A stretch of DNA of 51,304 nucleotides. It comes from Streptomyces sp. ISL-36. Lineage in GTDB: Bacteria; Actinomycetota; Actinomycetes; Streptomycetales; Streptomycetaceae. Below the pieces are notes generated by a model. The model made no database searches and was not told the DNA's origin. It saw nothing but the letters and a program-made list of their open reading frames with translations. Below are positions 7,540 to 19,622 of this stretch, piece by piece. How positions within the stretch are numbered: the first letter of the stretch is position 1; each line of letters opens with the position of its first letter. The DNA is taken from NCBI RefSeq assembly GCF_018614205.1, contig NZ_JAGGOS010000092.1, positions 1 through 51,304 on the forward strand, given 5' to 3'. Made by a program: the position numbers and the translations under genes.

Positions 7540-10500
7540 ATGAGACGGAAGCCACCCCGCCTGCGGATGCTCACCGGCCTCGTCACGGCCTGCCTGATCG
7601 CCGTCGGCCTGCTCCCGGCCACGGCGCACGCCGCCGCCGAACCGGGCCCGAATCTCGCCCTCGGCCGGCCGGCGACCGCGAGCGCCTCCCACGGCAGCCA
7701 CCCGGCGGGCAACATCACCGACGGAAGCCAGCAGTCGTACTGGGAAGGGCCCCTCGGCGCGTTCCCCCAGTGGGTCCAGGTCGACCTCGGCGCCCGCACC
7801 GCGGTCGACCGGGTGGCCCTGAAGCTCCCCACCACCTGGGAGACCCGCAACCAGACCCTCACCGTGCAGGGCAGCTCCGACGGAACCTCCTTCACCACCC
7901 TGGCCGCCTCCGCCCCCAGGACATTCGCCCCCTCCGCAGCGAACACCGTCACCCTCGACCTGCCCCACGCCGAAGCCCGCTACATACGGGTCCAGGTGAG
8001 CTCCAACACCGCCTGGAACGCCGCACAACTCTCCGAGCTGGAGATCTACGGAACCGGCGGCGGCGATCCCGGAACCCCGCCCGCCGAAGGAACCAACCTC
8101 GCCCGCAACAAGCCGATCGAGGCGTCCTCGACCACACAGACGTACATCGCCGCCCACGCCAACGACGACAGCGTCACCACCTACTGGGAATCGGCCGGCA
8201 CCCCCGCCACCCTGACCGTGAAACTCGGCGCCGACGCGGACGTCGAGGCCGTGGTGGTCAAGCTGAACCCCGACCCCGTGTGGGGGCCGAGGACCCAGGC
8301 GATCCAGGTCCTCGGACGTCAACAGGCCGGCTCCGCCTACACCTCCCTGCGGGACCGCGCCGACTACGCCTTCAGCCCCTCCGGCAACCGGAACACCGTC
8401 ACCATCCCCGTCACCGGCCGCGTCGCCGACCTCCGGCTCGCCTTCTCCTCCAACACCGGCGCCCCCGGCGCCCAGGTCGCCGAGCTCCAGGTGGTCGGCA
8501 CCGCCGGGCCCCACCCCGACCTGACCCTCACCGACCTGACCTGGACCCCGGCCGATCCCTCGGAGAAGGACACCGTCACGGCCCGGGCCACCGTGCGCAA
8601 CGCCGGCACGGCGGCATCGGCCGCCACCACGGTCGCCGTGAGCGTGGAAGGCGTCGTCGCCGGCAGCGCGTCCGTCGGGGCGCTCGCCGCGGGCGCCTCC
8701 GCGACCGTCCCGGTCGACATCGGCCGTCGCCCCACGGGCACGTACACGGTCTCGGCCGTCGTCGACCCGAACGACACCGTCGCCGAGCACGACGACACCA
8801 ACAACAGCCGTACCGCCGCCTCACGGCTCGTCGTCGCCCAGAGCCCTGGACCCGACCTGGAGATCCGGTCCGTCACCACCGACCCGGCCAACCCCGCCGT
8901 CGGCGCCGCCGTCACCTTCACCGTGGCGGTCCACAACCGCGGTACCACCGGCGCCGCCGCCGGAACGATCACCCGGCTGACCGCCGGAACCACCACGCTG
9001 AACGGCACCGCCGGCGCCATCGCGGCGGGAGAGACCGTCACCGTCCCCCTCGCCGGCAGCTGGACGGCCACGAACGGCGGCGCCACGCTCACCGCCACCG
9101 CCGACGCGACCGGTCTCGTCGCCGAGACCGACGAGAACAACAACGTGTTCGCCCGCTCCGTCGTCGTCGGACGCGGCGCCGCGGTGCCGTACACCGAGTA
9201 CGAGGCGGAGGACGCCCGCTACCGGGGAACCCTGCTGACCGCCGACCGCGAGCGCACCTTCGGCCACACCAACTTCGCCACCGAATCCTCCGGCCGCACG
9301 TCCGTACGGCTCGACACGACCGGCCAGTTCGTGGAGTTCATCTCCACCAACCCCGCCAACTCCCTCGTCGTGCGCAACTCCGTCCCCGACGCACCGGCCG
9401 GAGGCGGCACGGACGCGACGATCAGTCTCTACGTCAACGACACCTTCAGCCGGAAGCTGACGCTCTCCTCCAAGCACAGCTGGCTGTACGGCACCACCGA
9501 CAGCCCCGAGGGACTGACGAACCAGCCCCAGGCCGACGCCCGGCGGCTCTTCGACGAGTCCCACACCCTGCTGGCGCAGACGTATCCCGTCGGCACCAAG
9601 TTCCGGCTCCAGCGTGACGCAGGCGACACGGCCGCCTTCTACATCCTCGATCTGATCGACCTGGAGCAGGTCGCCCCACCGGCCGCCCAGCCCGCCGGGT
9701 GCACCTCGATCACGGCCTACGGCGCCGTACCCAACGACGGCATCGACGACACGGACGCCCTCCAGCGTGCCGTGACGGCGGACCAGAAGGGCGAGATCGG
9801 CTGCGTGTGGATCCCCGCCGGCCAGTGGCGGCAGGAACAGAAGATCCTCACCGACGACCCGCTGAACCGCGGCGAGTTCAACCAGGTGGGCATCCGTGAC
9901 GTGACGATCCGCGGCGCGGGCATGTGGCACTCACAGCTGTACACCCTCACCCCGCCGCACCAGGCCGGGGGCATCAACCATCCGCACGAGGGCAACTTCG
10001 GCTTCGACATCGACCACAACACGCAGATCTCCGACATCGCCATCTTCGGCTCGGGCACCATCCGCGGCGGAGACGGCAACGCGGAGGGCGGCGTCGGCCT
10101 CAACGGACGGTTCGGCAAGGGCACCAGGATCAGCAATGTGTGGATCGAGCACGCCAACGTCGGCGTCTGGGCCGGGCGCGACTACTCCAACATCCCGGAG
10201 CTGTGGGGACCGGGCGACGGCCTCGAATTCAGCGGCATGCGCATCCGCAACACCTACGCCGACGGCATCAACTTCGCCAACGGCACCCGCAACTCGACCG
10301 TCTTCAACTCGTCCTTCCGCAACACCGGGGACGACGCCCTGGCCGTCTGGTCCAGCAAGTACGTCAAGGACCCGTCCTGGGACATCGGCCACGACAACCA
10401 CTTCCGCAACAACACCGTCCAACTGCCGTGGCGCGCCAACGGCATCGCGATCTACGGAGGTCACGGCAACACCGTCGAGAACAACATCATCTCCGACACG

Positions 10501-10968
10501 ATGAACTACCCGGGCATCATGCTGGCGACCGACCACGACCCGTTGCCCTTCTCTGGGCAGACGCTGATCGCCAACAACTCCCTGCACCGCACCGGCGGCG
10601 CGTTCTGGAACGAGGACCAGGAGTTCGGCGCCATCACCCTCTTCGCCCAGGGCCCGGACATCCCGGGCGTCACCATCCGGGACACCGACATCCACGACTC
10701 GACCTACGACGGCATCCAGTTCAAGACGGGCGGCGGCGCGATGCCCGGCGTTCAGATCAAGGACGTCCGCATCGACGGATCCGTCAACGGCTCCGGCATC
10801 CTCGCGATGAGCGGCGCCCGAGGCAGCGCCACGCTGACGAACGTCACCATCACCGACTCGGCCGAGGGCGACATCCTCGTCGAGCCCGGCTCACAGTTCG
10901 TCGTCAACGGCCGGGCCGGCACGTCGACGGCGATCAACGGTGCCGCCCCGGGGGCTGCCGGGGGCTGA
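7540..10968 (+). CDS. Secreted multi-domain alpha-1,3-glucanase (GH87, mycodextranase type)
   Basis: This is a 1142-residue secreted enzyme. A signal peptide (MRRKPPRLRM... ending near AHAAA, about residue 33) is followed by two F5/8-type C (discoidin, CBM32-like) domains at about 38-171 and 184-322. Two CARDB-type beta-sandwich repeats lie at about 326-434 and 437-544. A carbohydrate-binding-like domain starting EYEAEDARYRG spans about 551-711. The C-terminal right-handed beta-helix spans about 720-1127. The beta-helix holds Asp908 (ADGIN) and Asp931/Asp932 (NTGDDALAVW). This Asp triad, spaced 23 and 24 residues, matches the catalytic triad known in GH87 alpha-1,3-glucanases. The role is cleavage of alpha-1,3-glucan, as in fungal cell walls, outside the cell. 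Modules before the catalytic domain probably bind insoluble glucan. Confidence 0.93.
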   Translation: MRRKPPRLRMLTGLVTACLIAVGLLPATAHAAAEPGPNLALGRPATASASHGSHPAGNITDGSQQSYWEGPLGAFPQWVQVDLGARTAVDRVALKLPTTWETRNQTLTVQGSSDGTSFTTLAASAPRTFAPSAANTVTLDLPHAEARYIRVQVSSNTAWNAAQLSELEIYGTGGGDPGTPPAEGTNLARNKPIEASSTTQTYIAAHANDDSVTTYWESAGTPATLTVKLGADADVEAVVVKLNPDPVWGPRTQAIQVLGRQQAGSAYTSLRDRADYAFSPSGNRNTVTIPVTGRVADLRLAFSSNTGAPGAQVAELQVVGTAGPHPDLTLTDLTWTPADPSEKDTVTARATVRNAGTAASAATTVAVSVEGVVAGSASVGALAAGASATVPVDIGRRPTGTYTVSAVVDPNDTVAEHDDTNNSRTAASRLVVAQSPGPDLEIRSVTTDPANPAVGAAVTFTVAVHNRGTTGAAAGTITRLTAGTTTLNGTAGAIAAGETVTVPLAGSWTATNGGATLTATADATGLVAETDENNNVFARSVVVGRGAAVPYTEYEAEDARYRGTLLTADRERTFGHTNFATESSGRTSVRLDTTGQFVEFISTNPANSLVVRNSVPDAPAGGGTDATISLYVNDTFSRKLTLSSKHSWLYGTTDSPEGLTNQPQADARRLFDESHTLLAQTYPVGTKFRLQRDAGDTAAFYILDLIDLEQVAPPAAQPAGCTSITAYGAVPNDGIDDTDALQRAVTADQKGEIGCVWIPAGQWRQEQKILTDDPLNRGEFNQVGIRDVTIRGAGMWHSQLYTLTPPHQAGGINHPHEGNFGFDIDHNTQISDIAIFGSGTIRGGDGNAEGGVGLNGRFGKGTRISNVWIEHANVGVWAGRDYSNIPELWGPGDGLEFSGMRIRNTYADGINFANGTRNSTVFNSSFRNTGDDALAVWSSKYVKDPSWDIGHDNHFRNNTVQLPWRANGIAIYGGHGNTVENNIISDTMNYPGIMLATDHDPLPFSGQTLIANNSLHRTGGAFWNEDQEFGAITLFAQGPDIPGVTIRDTDIHDSTYDGIQFKTGGGAMPGVQIKDVRIDGSVNGSGILAMSGARGSATLTNVTITDSAEGDILVEPGSQFVVNGRAGTSTAINGAAPGAAGG

Positions 10969-10974
10969 TCTTCC

Positions 10975-11055
10975 GAGGCCCCCGACTCGCCCCGTCCCCA
11001 CCCCACCCGTCCCCTCCCCACCCGCCCCGTCCTCACCCCACCCGTCCTCACTCCA
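10975..11055 (+). repeat. C-rich degenerate repeat tract
   Basis: An almost pure C tract broken by A, T and G, built from degenerate units like CCCACCCGTCCC and CCTCACCCC, directly follows the GH87 stop codon. The minus strand has many runs of three to four G and could form G-quadruplexes. It lies just before the terminator hairpin. Confidence 0.75.
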
Positions 11056-11094
11056 CCCGACCCGTCCCCGGCCCGCGGCCCGGGACGGGTCGGG
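11056..11094 (+). terminator. Terminator hairpin after GH87
   Basis: A 13-bp perfect inverted repeat (CCCGACCCGTCCC ... GGGACGGGTCGGG) has a 13-nt GC-rich loop. It sits 88 bp beyond the GH87 stop and 115 bp before the next gene. There is no T-run, which is usual in Streptomyces. Confidence 0.7.
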
Positions 11095-11208
11095 CACGCA
11101 CGCACCCGGCATGCGACCTGAACGGTGACTCCGGAGTGCCACCGCATGGGTTCCCGGCCCCGGGGCAGGCGGACAGCGGCAGCGGACGGCTGAGTGAGGG
11201 GTGGCGAC

Positions 11209-12348
11209 GTGCGAAGCGTGGGAGTGGAAGAAGAACTGCTGATCGTGGACGCGGACAGCGGCGAGCCCGTGGCGCTGGCCGGTGCCGTACTGGCGGCGGC
11301 CCACCGGTCGGCCGAGGCCGAGGCCGAGGGCGATGGGGCCGACCACCGCGACGACGGACCCGACTTCGAGAAGGAACTGCAGAGGGAGCAACTCGAATTC
11401 GCCACCCGGCCCGTGACACGGATGGACGACCTCGCGGACGAGATCGTCCGATGGCGCGGCGAGTCCGCCCGGCACGCCGCCACCGTCGGTGCCGTCGTCG
11501 CCGCCGTGGCCACCTCCCCCCTGCCGGCGAGCCCCACGCTCAGCAAGGGGGAGCGGTACCAGTGGCTCGGCGAGCATTTCGGCCTGACGGCCCAGGAACA
11601 GCTGACGGGCGGCTGCCATGTGCACGTGTCCGTCGAATCCGACGAGGAAGGCGTCGCGGTATTGGACCGCATCCGCCCCTGGCTGCCCGTCCTTCTGGCG
11701 ATGAGCGCGAACTCCCCCTTCTGGCAGGGGGAGGACAGCGGCTACGCCAGTTACCGCAGCCGGGTGTGGAACAGATGGCCCTCCGCCGGCCCGGTGGACG
11801 CGTTCGGCTCCGCGGACCGCTACCACGAGCAGGTCCGGGCCATGGTCGGCACGGGGGTGCTGCGCGACGAGGGGATGATCTACTTCGACGCCCGCCTGTC
11901 GGCCACGTACCCCACGGTCGAGATCCGGGTCGCCGACGTGTGCCTGGAAGCCTCCACCCCCGTCCTGCTGGCCGCCCTGGTGCGCGGCCTGGTCGAGACC
12001 GCCTCCCGCGAATGGCAGGAGGGAACCCCGCCGGCCCGCGTCCCCACCAGCCTCCTCCGGCTGGCGTCCTGGCGGTCCGGCCGATCAGGTCTGGACGGGC
12101 CGCTGATCCACCCCGAGACCATGAGGGCGGCATCGCCCGAGACCGTCGTCCAGGCGTTGTACCACCATGTGGAGCAGGCCCTGAAGGACCAGGGCGACGC
12201 CGAACGGGTCCGCGCGGGGATCGCCCATCTCCTGGAGCGCGGCACCGGCGCCCGTATCCAGCGGGAGCTGCTCCGGACCGAAGGAAGCCTCGCCGCGACG
12301 GTCGCCGCCTGCGCCAGCATCACCGCCGACGGCCGACCCGGCTCCTGA
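11209..12348 (+). CDS. YbdK-type carboxylate-amine ligase (glutamate-cysteine ligase GCS2 family)
   Basis: This is a 379-residue ATP-grasp-like ligase of the GCS2 family. It begins VRSVGVEEELLIVD, the family N-terminal motif. Further motifs are EFATRP, the HVHVS strand (TGGCHVHVSVES), SANSPFW, and PTVEIRVADV near the C-terminal half. YbdK homologues have weak gamma-glutamylcysteine ligase activity; the real substrate in actinomycetes is not established. The GTG at 11209 is preferred to the one at 11194 because GAGGGG lies 7 nt upstream. It stands alone between two hairpin terminators and is probably unrelated to the glucanases. Confidence 0.88.
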   Translation: MRSVGVEEELLIVDADSGEPVALAGAVLAAAHRSAEAEAEGDGADHRDDGPDFEKELQREQLEFATRPVTRMDDLADEIVRWRGESARHAATVGAVVAAVATSPLPASPTLSKGERYQWLGEHFGLTAQEQLTGGCHVHVSVESDEEGVAVLDRIRPWLPVLLAMSANSPFWQGEDSGYASYRSRVWNRWPSAGPVDAFGSADRYHEQVRAMVGTGVLRDEGMIYFDARLSATYPTVEIRVADVCLEASTPVLLAALVRGLVETASREWQEGTPPARVPTSLLRLASWRSGRSGLDGPLIHPETMRAASPETVVQALYHHVEQALKDQGDAERVRAGIAHLLERGTGARIQRELLRTEGSLAATVAACASITADGRPGS

Positions 12349-12368
12349 GCGGCAGGCGCGGACCCGGC

Positions 12369-12398
12369 GCGGGGCCCGGGGTTCTCCCCGGGCCCCGC
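12369..12398. terminator. Strong bidirectional terminator
   Basis: A perfect 13-bp stem (GCGGGGCCCGGGG / CCCCGGGCCCCGC) closes on the loop TTCT. It lies between the convergent YbdK-type ligase and GH3 genes and can serve both. Confidence 0.85.
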
Positions 12399-12400
12399 AC

Positions 12401-12447
12401 CGGCTCGTTCAGGCGGCTCGTCCTGGCGGCTCCTTCAGGCGGCTCGT

Positions 12448-12452
<5 letters not shown>
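12401..12452. repeat. Four tandem 13-bp repeats over the GH3 3' end
   Basis: Four head-to-tail copies of a 13-bp unit (CGGCTCGTTCAGG; copies 1 and 4 identical, 2 and 3 with one to three changes) run from the terminator into the last codons of the GH3 gene. The GH3 stop codon (12448-12450) lies in copy 4. The unit is not a multiple of three, so copy-number change could alter sequence beyond the stop but not the frame before it. Confidence 0.85.
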
Positions 12453-15519
<3,067 letters not shown>

Positions 15520-15591
15520 TTGCGGCTCCTTCTACGGGACGGACATGCGGGAGTGCGGGGTGGTGGCAGGGGGGACGGGCCGGCGGGTGGC

Positions 15592-16572
15592 TCACAGGGC
15601 CGGCGCCGACCGGCGGACGACGAGTTCGGTAGGGAGGACGACCGGTTCGTCGGGGATCGCCTCGCCGGCCAGCCCGGCCAGCAGCATCCGGGCGGCCGTC
15701 TCGCCCATCCGCCGCATCGGCTGGCGGACCGTGGTCAGCGGCGGCTCGGTGTGCCGGGCCATGGGGATGTCGTCGAAGCCGACGACGGCGACGTCCTCCG
15801 GCACCCGCCGGCCCGCCTCGCGCAGGGCGCGCAGCACACCCGCCGCGATGAGGTCGTTGTGCGCGAAGACGCAGTCGAAGTCCCGGCGCTCCGCGAGGGC
15901 CCGCTCGACGCCGCGGTGCCCCGTCTCCTCGGTGAACTCGCCCGTCGCGATCAGATCGGTGGGCAGGACCTCGACAAACCCCTCCAACCGGTCGCGTACA
16001 CAGCCGAAGTCGCGGCGACCGGTGACGACGAGAGGCCGGGTACGGCCCGAGTCGAGGAGATGGCGAGCGGCCGACGCGCCACCGGCGCGGTTCGTGGTGG
16101 CGACCGAGGGGAACGCGGGATGGTGGCCGCGGTCGTCGATGAGCACCACGGGCAGGCCCCGGCGGTGCATGGCCGTGAGGGTGTCGAGGGTGTCCTCCGG
16201 CTCGATGACGAGAAGCCCGTCGAAGGCGCGCGCGGAGACCTGACCGGTGAAGTGGCGTACGGAGTCGGCGCCCCGGTTGCAGGTGAACAGCAACAGGCCG
16301 TAACCGGCGGCCTCGACGGTGTCGGCGACGCCCTGCAGCACCTCACCCATCCACGGCCAGGTGAGCGAGGGCGTCAGCATGCCGACGGTGCGGCTGCTGC
16401 CGCGAGCCAGGCCGACCGCGCCCGAGCTGGGCACATACCCGAGCACACCGATCACTTCACGAACGCGGGCGGCGGTGGCTGAGTCCACCTCCGCCCCTGT
16501 GTTCAGGACCCGGGAGACGGTGGTCTTGCTGACACCTGCCTCACGTGCGACGTCGGCGATGGTGACACGCAT
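15592..16572 (-). CDS. LacI family transcriptional regulator
   Basis: This is a 326-residue repressor. The N-terminal LacI helix-turn-helix is unmistakable (MRVTIADVAREAGVSKTTVSRVLN), with hinge GYVPSSGAVGLARGSS, followed by a periplasmic-binding-protein-like sugar sensor (NRAGGASAARHLLDSGR; VVGFDDIPMARHTEPPLTTVRQP). The ATG at 16572 is chosen because the HTH begins there; the in-frame upstream extension is not conserved-looking. The gene precedes GH3 on the same strand and is divergent from GH30. A perfect palindrome lies 46 bp upstream of its start, so it likely represses itself, GH3 and GH30 until a glucan-derived sugar binds. Confidence 0.93.
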   Translation of the reverse strand: MRVTIADVAREAGVSKTTVSRVLNTGAEVDSATAARVREVIGVLGYVPSSGAVGLARGSSRTVGMLTPSLTWPWMGEVLQGVADTVEAAGYGLLLFTCNRGADSVRHFTGQVSARAFDGLLVIEPEDTLDTLTAMHRRGLPVVLIDDRGHHPAFPSVATTNRAGGASAARHLLDSGRTRPLVVTGRRDFGCVRDRLEGFVEVLPTDLIATGEFTEETGHRGVERALAERRDFDCVFAHNDLIAAGVLRALREAGRRVPEDVAVVGFDDIPMARHTEPPLTTVRQPMRRMGETAARMLLAGLAGEAIPDEPVVLPTELVVRRSAPAL

Positions 16573-16608
16573 CGAGAGGCCTCCGCGTCGAGGGATGACA
16601 TCGCTGTC

Positions 16609-16634
16609 GGAACCGCTTCCGGAACCGGTTCCGG
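16609..16634. promoter_or_regulatory. Predicted LacI-family operator
   Basis: The 16-bp sequence CCGGAACCGGTTCCGG at 16619-16634 is a perfect palindrome. Directly before it, overlapping by 2 bp, is an imperfect copy (GGAACCGCTTCC, 16609-16620). LacI-family operators are palindromes with a central CG, and this one has ACCGGT at its centre. Its position between the divergent lacI and GH30 genes supports the assignment. Confidence 0.75.
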
Positions 16635-16851
16635 CGCGGTGCGGAGAGTCAACAGCCAGGCCGCTCAACCGTCAAGAGTTCACGCCGACATCGGCCGAAT
16701 CCCAAGTTCACCCCCTGCAGGCCCGATTGTGCGTTCAAGATCTGAATGCGCGAAGCCTTGACGGGCCCGCCCTCCGGCAGTTCACTCACGCCTCGGTCCA
16801 TCACTCCGTCCACGGACCCACCCCACACCCTCCGCCGAGAAGGGCACCGAC

Positions 16852-18743
16852 ATGTTCCGTCCGACGCACAGGCCGCCACCCCTCGCCCGCCGACTGACGA
16901 CCGCGCTCCTGGCCGCGGCGCTCGCCGCGGCCGGCCTCACCGGACTCTCCGCCGGCCCGGCGCAGGCCGCCGGCGAGCAGGTGGACGTCTGGCTCACCAC
17001 CACCGACGACACCGGCGGCCGCCACGTCACGCGCGGACTCCAGCAGCAGACCCCGCTCACCTTCCAGGCGGGCAACGGAGGCGGCGGCACGAACATCACC
17101 GTCGACGAGAACACCCGCTACCAGACCTTCACCGGCGGCGGCGCCTCGTTCACGACACCGCCGCCTGGCTGATGAAGAGCTCCGGAGCCCTGTCCCAGGC
17201 GACACGGGACGCCACGATGAAGAAGCTCTTCTCGCCGACCGAGGGCATCGGTCTCTCCTTCGTCCGCAACCCCATGGGCGGCTCGGACCTCGCCCGGTTC
17301 GGCTACACCTACGACGACCTGCCGGCCGGCCAGACCGACCCCACGCTCGCGAAGTTCTCCCTCGCCCACGACCTGCAGGACGTCCTGCCGCTGACCCGAC
17401 AGGCCAGGCAGCTGAACCCGCGGCTCACCCTCGTCGCCTCGCCCTGGACCGCGCCCGCCTGGATGAAGGACAGCGGACAGCTCAACGGCGGCTGGCTGAA
17501 GGCCGAGAACTACGGCACGTACGCCGACTACTTCGTGAAGTACCTCCAGGCCTGGCGCGACCAGGGCGTCCCCGTCGACTACGTCACCGCCCAGAACGAG
17601 CCGACCTGCTGCTCCGGATACCCCTCGATGAGCTGGAACGCCTCGGGACTCGCGTACTTCACCAAGAACGAGCTGCTGCCCAAGCTCCGGTCGGCGGGCC
17701 TGCCCGCCAAGGTCCTCGCTCACGACTGGAACTGGGACACCTACGACGCCTACGCGGCGCAGACCGTCGACGACCCGGCGGTGCGCAGCCACCCGAACTT
17801 CGGCGGCGTCGCCTGGCACGGATACGGCGGCGACGTCGCCAAGCAGACGGAGGTCCACCAGCGCCACCCGGAGCTGGACGCCTTCCAGACCGAGCACTCC
17901 GGCGGAACCTGGATCGCCCACCAGCAGCGCGAAGACATGATGAACATCATCGACTACACCCGGAACTGGGCGAAGTCCGTCACCAAATGGTCCCTCGCCG
18001 TCGACCAGAACCGCGGGCCGCACAACGGCGGTTGCGGCACCTGCGACGGCCTGATCACCGTGCACAACGGCGACTCCCGCCACGGACAGGTCGACTACAC
18101 CGTCGAGTACTACACGATGGGCCACCTCACGAAGTTCGTGAAACCCGGCGCCCACCGCATCGCCTCGACCGGCACCTCGGCCGTACCGAACGTCGCCTGG
18201 CGCAACCCGGACGGCTCCAAGGCGCTCATCGCCTACAACGACTCCACGAGCGCACGGACAATGACCGTCAACTGGGGCGGTCAGCGCTGGACGTACTCGC
18301 TGCCCGGCAGGACGTCCGCCACCTTCACCTGGTCGGGCAGCCAGAGCGGCGGCTCCGACGCGTCCGGCGCCCTGGTCGGCCTCGGCGGGAAGTGCCTCGA
18401 CGTCGCGGGCGGCGCCACGACGGACGGCACGCCCGTCCAGCTCTGGGACTGCAACGGCTCCGCGGCCCAGCGCTGGACGCTCCGCGCCGACGGCTCGGTC
18501 CAGGCGCTCGGCAAGTGCCTTGACGTGACCTCCGGCGCGACCACAGACGGAGCCAAGGTGCAGCTCTACACCTGCAACGGCTCCGGCGCCCAGCGATGGC
18601 GCTACGCACCCACGTCGGCCGACCTGGTGAACGTCCCCGCCGACAAGTGCCTGGACGCCTCCGACAACGCCTCCACGAACGGGACCCGGGCACAGATCTG
18701 GTCCTGCACGGGGGCGGCCAACCAGAAGTGGCGTCTGGGGTAG
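16852..18743 (+). pseudogene. GH30 glucanase/glucosylceramidase-like gene with ricin-type lectin domain, frameshifted
   Basis: Start ATG 16852 with GAAGGG upstream encodes a signal peptide and the GH30 start up to TFTGGGASFT at codon 101, then the frame closes at 17172. The sequence DTAAWLMKSSG continues in the +2 shifted frame from 17154 to the stop at 18743. Inserting one C after 17153 (ACGAC to ACCGAC) would restore one reading frame of about 630 residues. The downstream part keeps acid/base Glu in TAQNEPT (codon 17598) and nucleophile Glu in FQTEHSG (codon 17892). The C-terminal 130 residues are a ricin-type beta-trefoil (CBM13) with three CLDxxxxATTDGxxVQxWxC-like repeats. GH30 relatives cleave beta-1,6-glucan or glucosylceramide. 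The break may be a sequencing error or a recent inactivation; the rest shows no decay. Confidence 0.88.
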
Positions 18744-18810
18744 GCGGACCGGCTGCTCCGGAGCTCGGGGGAGGGGCAGCGGGGCGACCGCGGCATGTCA
18801 GGATCGTGGG

Positions 18811-19521
18811 ATGAAGGAAGCGAAGATCATCGCGGCGTGCGACGGCGCGTCGAAGGGGAACCCGGGGCCCGCGGCCTGGGCATGGGTCGTGGCAGGGGCA
18901 GACGGCGCCGTGGACCGATGGGAGGCGGGCCCCCTGGGCCGGGCGACCAACAACGTGGCCGAACTGACCGCCCTGCTCAAGCTTCTCGAGTCGCTCGACC
19001 CCTCCGTGCCGACGGAGGTGCGGATGGACTCCCAGTACGCGATGAAGGCGGTCACGACCTGGTTGCCGGGATGGCGCCGCAAGGGCTGGAGGACCTCCGC
19101 GGGCACCCCGGTGGCGAACAAGGACCTCGTGGTCCGCATCGACGAACTGCTGACCGGAAGACGCGTCGACTTCGTCCACACCCCCGCCCACCAAGTGGAC
19201 GGCGACCCGCTCAACGACGCCGCCGACCGGGCGGCCGGCGAAGCGGCCCTCACCCAGCGGGCCGCCGGCTCGGCGGCGGGATCCGCTCTCCCGCCGCCCG
19301 GCCCCCCGGGACCTGCCGCCGGAGCCGGGCGCGAGCGCACACCCGGCCGCGGGCGGGCGGCGCGTCCACCGGGCGCCCGCTCCTCGGGCGGCTCGGTCAA
19401 GGCCAGGTTCCCCGGCCGGTGCCGCTGCGGAGCTCCGTACGCCAAGGGCGAGCCGATCACGAAGAACCCCGACGGCTGGGGCCACCCCGCCTGTGCCTCG
19501 GTGGCGGGCGGAACCGGCTGA
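18811..19521 (+). CDS. Ribonuclease HI with Cys-rich C-terminal tail
   Basis: This is a 236-residue RNase H-fold protein that would cut the RNA strand of RNA-DNA hybrids. Catalytic acidic residues are visible: Asp11 (ACDGASKGNPG), Glu51 (NNVAELTAL), Asp73 (MDSQYA) and Asp139 (LNDAADRAA), with His127 in PAHQVDGD. The domain ends near residue 150. A disordered Pro/Arg/Gly-rich linker follows, then a short tail GRCRCGAPYAKGEPITKN...GWGHPAC with three Cys and one His that could bind zinc. The tail is not part of standard RNase HI. The gene starts 67 bp after GH30 on the same strand, with little sign of co-regulation. Confidence 0.9.
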   Translation: MKEAKIIAACDGASKGNPGPAAWAWVVAGADGAVDRWEAGPLGRATNNVAELTALLKLLESLDPSVPTEVRMDSQYAMKAVTTWLPGWRRKGWRTSAGTPVANKDLVVRIDELLTGRRVDFVHTPAHQVDGDPLNDAADRAAGEAALTQRAAGSAAGSALPPPGPPGPAAGAGRERTPGRGRAARPPGARSSGGSVKARFPGRCRCGAPYAKGEPITKNPDGWGHPACASVAGGTG

Positions 19522-19622
19522 CACACCCCCGTGGGCCACTCGGACGCACCCGCCGTCGGCCACACGGAGGACCGGCCGAGACAGCCGGTTTCCAAAGGGA
19601 CGGTTGCGGCAAGGGGCGGAAC

